NCBI GenBank assembly: GCA_045224495.1
Contig: JBGVAK010000123.1
Coordinates: forward strand, 1 to 5,276
Origin: RUG472 sp045224495
Lineage (GTDB): Bacteria > Bacillota > Clostridia > Christensenellales > CAG-138
Length of the DNA stretch: 5,276 nt
Direction: 5' to 3'
Shown here: positions 1-4,543 of the stretch, piece after piece
Layout of the letters: every line of letters begins with the position of its first letter
Numbering within the stretch: the stretch's first letter is position 1
Position numbers and translations under genes: made by a program
Notes under the pieces: model-generated
Told to the model about the DNA's origin: nothing
Seen by the model: the letters and a program-made list of their open reading frames with translations, nothing else
The model's database searches: none

Positions 1-276
1 TTCCAGCTGCTTGTGGATGTCCTGGGTGCCGCAGATGAAGCGGACGGAGGAGAGGCCGAAGCCCCACTCGTCGTAGGAGGCCTTGGCCGCGGCGATGAGC
101 TCCGGGTTGTCGGAGAGGCCCAGGTAATTGTTGGCGCACATATTCACCACGCCCTTGGCCAGGGTGGTGTCGATGCGGGAGCGCTGGGGGGTGACGATGA
201 TCCGCTCGTCCTTGTAAGTGCCTGCTTCCCGGATGGCGGAAAGCTCGTTCTGATAGAATTCGTATGCCTTCTTCAT
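1..276 (-). CDS. kbl: 2-amino-3-ketobutyrate CoA ligase (glycine C-acetyltransferase), N-terminal 92 residues; 3' end outside window
   Basis: Kbl is a cytosolic PLP-dependent alpha-oxoamine synthase that cleaves 2-amino-3-ketobutyrate with CoA into glycine and acetyl-CoA, the second step of threonine breakdown. The 92 visible residues start MKKAYEFYQNEL and contain the family block ANNYLGLSDNPELIAAA followed by GFGLSSVRFICGTQDIHKQLE, which closely matches the Kbl N-terminus as I remember it from E. coli (about 398 residues). The PLP lysine and the rest of the fold lie beyond the left edge. The start is fixed by a perfect AGGAGG (complement of 283-288) six bases upstream of the ATG. Only 17 bp separate it from the tdh stop codon, so the two genes are almost certainly cotranscribed in the order tdh-kbl. 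Nearby AONS relatives (BioF, HemA) are less likely, given the residue match and the tdh partner. Confidence 0.95.
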   Translation of the reverse strand, partial: MKKAYEFYQNELSAIREAGTYKDERIIVTPQRSRIDTTLAKGVVNMCANNYLGLSDNPELIAAAKASYDEWGFGLSSVRFICGTQDIHKQLE

Positions 277-293
277 GTATAGCCTCCTAAATG

Positions 294-1334
294 TTATTTA
301 GTCCAGTCGAGTACTACTTTGCCCGAGTTGCCGGAGTGCATGGCCGCGAAGCCCTTCTCAAAGTCGGTGTAGTGGAACCGGTGGGTGATGACCGGCGTGA
401 GGTCCAGGCCGCCCAGGACCATGTAGCTCATCTGGTGCCAGTTGTCCATCTTCCGGCCGTAGATGCCCTGCAGCGTCAAGCCCTTGCCGATGATCAGGTT
501 CATATCGAGGCTGATGGGACCGTTGCCGAGACCCAGCAGGGAGATCTTGCCGCCGTTGCGCATGACGGACAGCATCTGCTTCAACGCTGCGCCGCTCCCC
601 GACATCTCAAGGCCCACGTCGAAGCCCTCCACCAGCCCCTGCTCGTGCATGACCTCCTCCAAGTTCGCCTTGCCGATGTTTACCGCGGCATCCGCGCCCA
701 TCTTCCGGGCCAGGTCCAGCCGGTACTCGTTCATGTCCGTGATGACCACCCGCCGGGCGCCCGCGTACTTGCAGATGCCCACGGCGATGACGCCGATGGG
801 GCCTGCGCCGGTGATGAGCACGTCCTCGCCCACCAGGTTGAACATGAGGGCCGTGTGGGTGGCGTTGCCGAAGGCGTCGAAGAAGGAGACCACGTCCTCG
901 TCCAGCTGGGGGTCGATGATGATCACGTTGCTGGCGGGGATGCACACATACTCTGCGAAGGCGCCGTCCCGATCCACGCCCACGCTGTGGGTGTTCTTGC
1001 ACCACTGGATGTTGCCGGTGTGGCAGTTGCGGCAGTGGCCGCAGGTGATGTGGCCTTCGCCGCTGACCCGCATGCCCACTTCAAGGCCGGTGACGCCGGC
1101 GCCCAGCTCCGCGATCTCACCCACGTACTCGTGGCCGATGACCATGGGGGGCTTCACATGCTCCGCGGACCAGGGGGTCCAGTCGTAGATATGCACGTCC
1201 GTGCCGCAGATGGCGGTCTTATGGATCTTGATGAGCACCTCGCCGGGGCCGGGCACGGGCACGGGCACCTGCCGAAGCTCCAAGCCGACGCCCGCCACGG
1301 GCTTCACGATGGCATCCATCATCTTTTGGGTCAT
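294..1334 (-). CDS. tdh: L-threonine 3-dehydrogenase, zinc- and NAD-dependent
   Basis: Tdh oxidises L-threonine to 2-amino-3-ketobutyrate with NAD+, which Kbl then cleaves. It is a 346-residue medium-chain (zinc) dehydrogenase, close to the usual 340-350. Visible features are the catalytic zinc ligands C43 (AICGTD) and H68-E69 (GHEYVGE), the second-sphere H95, four structural-zinc cysteines at 98, 101, 104 and 112 (CGHCRNC...C), FFDAFGNATHTAL at 151-163, and the Rossmann motif GAGPIG at 176-181, with D200 at the end of the second strand, typical of NAD preference. All these sit five residues later than in E. coli Tdh as I remember it. I chose the ATG at 1332-1334 because AAAGGAAGG (complement of 1346-1354) lies 11 bases upstream; that spacing is slightly long. 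The MM pair at residues 5-6 would align better with E. coli Met1 but has no visible ribosome binding site. An in-frame GTG start at 1397 would fall inside the promoter. Confidence 0.97.
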   Translation of the reverse strand: MTQKMMDAIVKPVAGVGLELRQVPVPVPGPGEVLIKIHKTAICGTDVHIYDWTPWSAEHVKPPMVIGHEYVGEIAELGAGVTGLEVGMRVSGEGHITCGHCRNCHTGNIQWCKNTHSVGVDRDGAFAEYVCIPASNVIIIDPQLDEDVVSFFDAFGNATHTALMFNLVGEDVLITGAGPIGVIAVGICKYAGARRVVITDMNEYRLDLARKMGADAAVNIGKANLEEVMHEQGLVEGFDVGLEMSGSGAALKQMLSVMRNGGKISLLGLGNGPISLDMNLIIGKGLTLQGIYGRKMDNWHQMSYMVLGGLDLTPVITHRFHYTDFEKGFAAMHSGNSGKVVLDWTK

Positions 1335-1373
1335 ATGCTTAGTTGCCTTCCTTTCACACTTTTTTATACATTC

Positions 1374-1402
1374 AGTATACCACTGTCTGTGGCACACAAC
1401 AA
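1374..1402 (-). promoter_or_regulatory. Sigma-A-type extended -10 promoter for tdh-kbl
   Basis: On the minus strand, TTGTTG (complement of 1397-1402) and TATACT (complement of 1374-1379) are separated by exactly 17 bp. The -10 is preceded by TG one base upstream (TGGTATACT), making an extended -10 that compensates for the poor -35 (3 of 6). The predicted start near 1367 gives a leader of about 33 nt before the tdh ATG. The spacer contains a short CCAC/GTGG inverted repeat. This is sequence matching only. Confidence 0.65.
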
Positions 1403-1426
1403 TGCCCCCGAAACGTTCCGGGGGCA
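1397..1426 (-). terminator. Probable intrinsic terminator of brnQ
   Basis: A perfect 8-bp GC-rich stem, TGCCCCCG pairing with CGGGGGCA (1403-1410 and 1419-1426, 8-base loop), begins six bases past the brnQ stop codon. On the minus strand it is followed by TTGTTGTGT, a T-rich but interrupted tail, so termination may be incomplete and allow some brnQ-tdh readthrough. The first six bases of the tail are also the -35 of the tdh promoter. Confidence 0.65.
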
Positions 1427-1431
1427 GTATA

Positions 1432-2775
1432 TTATTTCTTCACCTTGTTCAGCGACCGGTGCTTGCGGGGCACGAAAGCGCCCACGAAGGCGCCGATGGC
1501 CGCGGCGATCAGGGAGGGAATCAGCCAGCCGAGACCCACGGAAGCCAGGGGCAGCCGGGTCATGAACAGCTTCAAAGCCGGGATGAAGCCGCCGATCTCC
1601 GTCAGCACCGTGACGATGAAGGCGCACAGGGCGCCGTAAGGGGCGCTGTAGGTCTCCTGATTGATGCGCTTGGGCAGGAAGGAGAGGATCACCAGCATGA
1701 TGAACACGGGGAAGATCACGTTCAGGATGGGTCCGGCGATGTTCAAAATGGCGGTGGTGCCCAGGTTGCTCATGACGTAGCTGAAGAGGACCATGACGAC
1801 CATCACGGGCCGGTAGGGGAGCTTGCCTTTCGTCAGTTCTTCGATGTTCTGGGAGCAGGAGGAGGCGAGGCCGATGGACGTGGTGAGACAGGCCGCCGTC
1901 ACGATGAAGCCCAGGAGCAGCGCCCCCGCCGGGCCCACCAGCCGCCGGACGATGAGCACCAGCAGCCCCGCCCGATCGTTGAGGGCATTGGCGGCCAGAC
2001 CCCGCTCCCCGGAGATGGAAGCGCCCAGATACGTGAGCCCGCCGTAGACCACGAACAAAGCGAAGGCCGCCACCAGCCCCGCCAGGGCCACCAGCCGGAA
2101 CTGTTTCTTGGGGCTGGTGATGCCCGTCTGCTTCACGGAGGCCAGGGTGACCACGGCAAAGAGCAGCGCGCCCAGCATATCCATGGTCTGGTACCCGGAC
2201 TCAAGGCCCAGCTTCACGGCCGCCATAGTGGAGGAGCCGGGGGCCACCTTGCCCAAAGGCCGAACGATGCCGATGCCGATGAGCACCAGCAGCGCCACGA
2301 ACATGGCCGGGGACAGGACCTTGCCGATGATGTCCACCACCTTGCCGGGGCGGAGGCAGAGGATCAGTACGATGGCGAAGTAGATGCCCCCCGCCACCCA
2401 GGAGGCCCAGCCCGGCACGCTGGCGCCCAGCAGCGGCTTCACGGCGATATCGAAGGTGGTGGCGGCGGTCCGGGGGATGGCGATGAAGGGACCGATGCAC
2501 AGGGTGTTGAAGAGGATCAGCAGGAAGGAGGTGGTCTTGTCCAGCTGGATGGAGATGCTGTTCTGGAAGCCCTCCTGACAGCGGAAGAAGGCGAGCAGCG
2601 CCAGGATGGCCAGACCCGCGTCCGCCAGGATGTACACCAGGAAGCTGATCATCCAGTTGGTGCCGGTGACGATGCCCAGAGCGGGGGGAAAGATCAGGTT
2701 GCCCGCGCCGAAGAACATGGCGAACAGGGCGAACCCGAGGACGAATACCTTGCCGAAAGAGAGCTTGTCGTTCAT
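1432..2775 (-). CDS. brnQ: Branched-chain amino acid:cation symporter, LIVCS/BrnQ family
   Basis: BrnQ proteins are cytoplasmic-membrane secondary transporters that import leucine, isoleucine and valine with Na+ or H+. The 447-residue length is normal for the family. The protein starts with a short hydrophilic head (MNDKLSFGKV) and then the hallmark first helix with FFGAGNLIFPPALG at 21-34. About a dozen hydrophobic segments follow, ending in a short basic cytoplasmic tail (VPRKHRSLNKVKK). The ATG is supported by GGGAGG (complement of 2782-2787) six bases upstream. It is transcribed away from the XRE regulator and lies upstream of tdh-kbl on the same strand, separated by 97 bp holding a terminator and a promoter. 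Family assignment is firm. Substrate is not: the position next to threonine catabolism makes threonine a possible cargo, which is inference only. I see no frameshift or truncation. Confidence 0.95.
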   Translation of the reverse strand: MNDKLSFGKVFVLGFALFAMFFGAGNLIFPPALGIVTGTNWMISFLVYILADAGLAILALLAFFRCQEGFQNSISIQLDKTTSFLLILFNTLCIGPFIAIPRTAATTFDIAVKPLLGASVPGWASWVAGGIYFAIVLILCLRPGKVVDIIGKVLSPAMFVALLVLIGIGIVRPLGKVAPGSSTMAAVKLGLESGYQTMDMLGALLFAVVTLASVKQTGITSPKKQFRLVALAGLVAAFALFVVYGGLTYLGASISGERGLAANALNDRAGLLVLIVRRLVGPAGALLLGFIVTAACLTTSIGLASSCSQNIEELTKGKLPYRPVMVVMVLFSYVMSNLGTTAILNIAGPILNVIFPVFIMLVILSFLPKRINQETYSAPYGALCAFIVTVLTEIGGFIPALKLFMTRLPLASVGLGWLIPSLIAAAIGAFVGAFVPRKHRSLNKVKK

Positions 2776-2813
2776 GGGCTACCTCCCGATATGGATCCTT
2801 TATATGCACCTTT

Positions 2814-2843
2814 AGTATAGGTCCGAAGGGCTTGTCCATGCAA
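2814..2843 (-). promoter_or_regulatory. Candidate promoter for brnQ
   Basis: On the minus strand, TATACT (complement of 2814-2819) matches the sigma-A -10 at 5 of 6 positions. The best -35 at acceptable spacing is TTGCAT (complement of 2838-2843, 18-bp spacer), which matches only 3 of 6. A stronger -35 match, TGGACA (complement of 2833-2838), sits at an unusable 13-bp spacing. The weak -35 could mean activator dependence. The leader would be about 30 nt. Confidence 0.45.
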
Positions 2844-2862
2844 ACGGTCATAAACGTATTAA

Positions 2863-2891
2863 AAAGAGAATCTACGACGATTTGTCTCTTT
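2863..2891. promoter_or_regulatory. Bulged dyad, candidate operator in the brnQ/XRE divergent region
   Basis: AAAGAG (2863-2868) is inverted as CTCTTT (2886-2891), and the inner AATC (2869-2872) is inverted as GATT (2879-2882), giving ten symmetric base pairs with one three-base bulge. The right arm overlaps the -35 of the regulator gene, and the left arm lies 20 bp upstream of the candidate brnQ -35. That placement would suit a site bound by the XRE protein to control itself and brnQ. A seven-base inverted pair alone could arise by chance in a region this size; the nested second pair makes it more notable. No protein is shown to bind. Confidence 0.3.
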
Positions 2892-2917
2892 ACAATATCA
2901 CTTTTTGGCGATATACT
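2889..2917 (+). promoter_or_regulatory. Sigma-A promoter for the XRE regulator
   Basis: TTTACA (2889-2894, 5 of 6) and TATACT (2912-2917, 5 of 6) are separated by exactly 17 bp, making this the best promoter in the window. The predicted start near 2924 leaves a leader of about 42 nt before the ATG at 2966. It also argues against a possible TTG start at 2882, which would lie upstream of the promoter. Confidence 0.75.
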
Positions 2918-2965
2918 GATCATAAAGAACGAACTTTGCCGTTTGGGAGAGGAAGGGATATTTAC

Positions 2966-3670
2966 ATGAGCGAATGGGGCGCACGCATCGGGCAGAACAT
3001 CCGCATTTACCGCCGGGCCAACCGCATGACCCTCTCGGAGCTGGCAGAGAAGATCAGCAAGAGCAAAGCCACCGTGGGCAAGTACGAGCAGGGTGCCATC
3101 ATCCTCGACATGGACACCCTGTACGAGATCGCGGCGGCGTTGCGGGTGAGCCCCTTCCAGCTCATGGTGTCCCTGCTGCCGGAAAAGAAGGCCAAGGGAG
3201 AGCCTCGGCTCCTGGGGGAGCGGCGGTATCTGTACCTTTACGACGGCCGGGCCAGCCGCATTTTGCGCAGCCTCCTCATCTCGGACCGGGAGGGCGGCGA
3301 CGACGCCGTGACCCTCTTCTACGACATTCCCTCCTTCGCGGAGCCCCAGCGGTGCCGGGCCCTGTACTACGGGCGGCGGCAGAAGCACGACTTCGTCACC
3401 AACTATATCCTGGAGAACCAATCCAACGGCGTGGAGCACGCCTTCCTCTGCGTCATGCGCTCTTTGGATCGGCCCACGGAGAGCACGGGCCTCATCTCCG
3501 GCATCTCCTCGAGGATGCTGCTGCCGGTATCCGCCAAATGCATCCTTTCCGAGGACGTGCTCCCCGAGAACGAGGAGCTGACGGAATCGCTGCTGCTCAC
3601 CAAGGAGGATATCCGCCTGACCCGCCGGTGCAACATGTTCATCGTGGAGCAGATCAACCTGATGAGCTGA
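2966..3670 (+). CDS. XRE-family transcriptional regulator with unrecognised C-terminal domain
   Basis: This is a 234-residue cytosolic DNA-binding protein. Residues 5-62 form a Cro/C1-type helix-turn-helix: ARIGQNIRIYRRANRMTLSELAEKISKSKATVGKYEQG continues into LDMDTLYEIAAALRVSP, with the recognition helix around 33-42. A basic linker (74-87) leads to a domain of about 145 residues that I do not recognise. It begins RRYLYLYDGRASRILRSLL and includes VTLFYDIPSF (115-124), RALYYGRRQKHDFVTNYILEN (131-151), VEHAFLCVMRS (156-166) and LTRRCNMFIVEQ (218-229). Alternating hydrophobic strands and the ALYYG piece suggest a folded alpha/beta ligand-sensing or dimerisation domain rather than a coiled coil; this is a guess. 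The ATG is chosen because GGAAGG (2951-2956) lies nine bases upstream and the fold starts at residue 5. Divergent placement next to brnQ makes the brnQ/tdh/kbl module and its own promoter the likely targets. Confidence 0.88.
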   Translation: MSEWGARIGQNIRIYRRANRMTLSELAEKISKSKATVGKYEQGAIILDMDTLYEIAAALRVSPFQLMVSLLPEKKAKGEPRLLGERRYLYLYDGRASRILRSLLISDREGGDDAVTLFYDIPSFAEPQRCRALYYGRRQKHDFVTNYILENQSNGVEHAFLCVMRSLDRPTESTGLISGISSRMLLPVSAKCILSEDVLPENEELTESLLLTKEDIRLTRRCNMFIVEQINLMS

Positions 3671-3675
3671 CAATA

Positions 3676-3705
3676 TGACACTTTTCGTGCCCTCCCGCAT
3701 AGACT
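3676..3705 (+). promoter_or_regulatory. Tentative sporulation-type promoter for yunB
   Basis: CATAGACT (3698-3705) matches the sigma-E -10 consensus CATACAnT at every specified base except one, and equally fits the sigma-K CATAnnnT pattern. A -35 at correct spacing is poor (TGACACT at 3676-3682, 15-bp spacer, about 4 of 7 to the sigma-E consensus). The -10 sits mostly in the loop of the XRE terminator. A start near 3712 would give a roughly 13-nt leader beginning at the Shine-Dalgarno sequence. B. subtilis yunB is, as I recall, a sigma-E gene, which motivated looking here. Confidence 0.3.
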
Positions 3706-3722
3706 TCTGCGGGAGGGTTTTT
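3690..3722 (+). terminator. Strong intrinsic terminator of the XRE gene
   Basis: A perfect 10-bp stem, CCCTCCCGCA with TGCGGGAGGG (3690-3699 and 3708-3717), has an 8-base loop and runs straight into TTTTT (3718-3722). It lies 19 bases past the regulator's stop codon. The yunB ATG comes only two bases after the T-tract, so the structure also covers that gene's ribosome binding site. Confidence 0.9.
3712..3717 (+). promoter_or_regulatory. Ribosome binding site of yunB inside the terminator stem
   Basis: GGAGGG lies seven bases before the yunB ATG at 3725, which is ideal spacing, and there is no other Shine-Dalgarno candidate. Every base of it is paired in the terminator hairpin. A transcript reading through from the XRE gene would therefore carry a hidden ribosome binding site, whereas one starting inside the hairpin would expose it. 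Confidence 0.7.
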
Positions 3723-3724
3723 GT

Positions 3725-4375
3725 ATGGGAAAACGTAAGCGGAAAGCCTTGATCTGCCTCGTTCTGGTGCTGCTGGCGGCGGGGGGCATGCTCTGGTACG
3801 TGAACGCCAGCATTCGGCCCGTGCTGGAAGGGCTGGCCTCGGCCCGGGTGGAAAGTGCGTCGGCAAGGGCCATGAACGAGGCCATATTGGAGGTGCTGAG
3901 CACCGACGCTGCCGGGGAGCTGCTGAGCGCCCAGGCGTCCCAGGAGGGGCATATCTCCCTGTTGACGGCGGACGCGGGGAAGCTGAACCTGCTGGCGGCG
4001 GACGCGGCGGCGGCGGCCCAGCGGCGGATCCAGGACCTGGGGGAGCAGGGGGTGTCCGTGGCCCTGGGCACCCTCAGCGGCATCCCGCTCCTCTCCGGCC
4101 TCGGGCCCCGGCTCAGCTTCCGGTTCACGCCCGTGGGCATGGTCCAATCGTCGTTCCACAGTGAGTTCCGCTCCGCCGGCATCAACCAGACCCTGCACCG
4201 CATCACGCTGCAGCTCACGGGCACCGTCCGATTGGTCCTACCGGGCCGTTCGTACACCGTCACCGTCATGGCCCTGGCGCCCATCTCGGAAAACGTCATC
4301 GTGGGCGACGTGCCCGACGCCTACACCAACGTAGCCGATAGGGACGACCTGCTGAATCTGATACCGGGAAAATAG
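3725..4375 (+). CDS. yunB: Sporulation protein YunB
   Basis: YunB is a membrane-anchored protein required for efficient sporulation in Bacillus; its molecular role is not well defined. The 216-residue protein opens with a basic patch (MGKRKRK) and one hydrophobic helix at about 8-26, so it is probably anchored with the bulk outside the cytoplasm. Family-defining blocks are visible: NASIRPVLEGLASARV (27-42), NEAI (51-54), the LGTLSGIPLLSGLGPRL region (114-130), FHSEFRSAGINQTLHRI (144-160), and PISENVIVGDVPDAYTNV near the C-terminus. It is somewhat shorter than the B. subtilis protein (about 250 residues as I recall). The start at 3725 is required to keep the anchor; the next Met (residue 22) would remove most of it. 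A lysine/arginine-poor, alanine-rich stretch at 81-101 contains a small internal repeat. It lies directly behind the XRE terminator and converges on arcA. Confidence 0.93.
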   Translation: MGKRKRKALICLVLVLLAAGGMLWYVNASIRPVLEGLASARVESASARAMNEAILEVLSTDAAGELLSAQASQEGHISLLTADAGKLNLLAADAAAAAQRRIQDLGEQGVSVALGTLSGIPLLSGLGPRLSFRFTPVGMVQSSFHSEFRSAGINQTLHRITLQLTGTVRLVLPGRSYTVTVMALAPISENVIVGDVPDAYTNVADRDDLLNLIPGK

Positions 4376-4382
4376 AGGTAAG

Positions 4383-4420
4383 AAAAAAAAGCTCGCACCC
4401 TTTCTTGGAAGAAAGGGTGC
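4383..4420 (-). terminator. Intrinsic terminator in the yunB/arcA convergent gap
   Basis: GCACCCTTTCTT (4395-4406) and AAGAAAGGGTGC (4409-4420) form a perfect 12-bp inverted repeat around GG; in RNA the innermost pairs would open to make the loop. On the minus strand it is followed after four bases by eight consecutive T (4383-4390), so it should end the arcA transcript efficiently. On the plus strand only a delayed, interrupted T-rich stretch (CTTTTATTT, 4432-4440) follows, so termination of yunB there would be weaker. Confidence 0.85.
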
Positions 4421-4496
4421 ATCGCAAAGAACTTTTATTTGAGAAACAGGGCTTACGTGCCTATCCTGATTTATCCCAGTAGATTTCTCTTTTTCC

Positions 4497-4533
4497 GCCG
4501 CTTTTTCCTCTTTTTCCAAAGAGAAAAAGCGGC
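4497..4533. repeat. Long hairpin immediately downstream of the arcA stop codon
   Basis: GCCGCTTTTTC (4497-4507) pairs with GAAAAAGCGGC (4523-4533); after one bulged C, TCTTT pairs with AAAGA around a TTCC loop, for 16 base pairs in all. It starts ten bases past the arcA stop on the minus strand. Neither strand has a T-tract after it, so it is not a standard terminator. It may stabilise the arcA mRNA 3' end or be a copy of a dispersed intergenic palindrome. The sequence CTCTTTTTCC occurs both at 4487-4496 and at 4508-4517. Confidence 0.6.
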
Positions 4534-4543
4534 AAAGAAGAAA

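Noticed and set aside
1335..1397. N-terminal extension of Tdh from a GTG at 1397
   Set aside because: It would translate through the extended -10 promoter and adds 21 residues absent from the family; the ATG at 1334 has an upstream AAAGGAAGG.
291..2820. Long plus-strand open frames opposite tdh and brnQ (for example 291-1565 and 1201-2820)
   Set aside because: They are mirror frames of well-supported genes in GC-rich DNA. Their translations are low-complexity, rich in His, Asp, Gly and Gln, with no recognisable domain and no supporting ribosome binding site.
2917..2922. Palindrome TGATCA at the end of the XRE gene -10
   Set aside because: Six-base palindromes are common by chance, and nothing extends the symmetry.
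2841..2945. Inverted pair CAAACGG (2841-2847) and CCGTTTG (2939-2945) flanking the divergent region
   Set aside because: About one such seven-base inverted pair is expected by chance among all pairings in a 190-bp region, and the halves are far apart.
2882..2965. N-terminal extension of the XRE regulator from a TTG at 2882
   Set aside because: The extension would begin upstream of the TTTACA-17-TATACT promoter, has no ribosome binding site, and precedes a normal XRE domain start. The ATG at 2966 has GGAAGG nine bases before it.
2776..2965. Riboswitch, T-box or leader peptide ahead of brnQ or the regulator
   Set aside because: The predicted leaders are only about 30-42 nt, with no T-box sequence, no aptamer-like structure and no short reading frame rich in branched-chain or threonine codons.
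2201..4198. A 665-codon minus-strand open frame spanning brnQ, the divergent promoter region, the XRE gene and yunB
   Set aside because: It crosses three recognised genes and a promoter region, and its residues are a frame-shifted shadow of BrnQ and antisense of the others. No family resemblance is visible.
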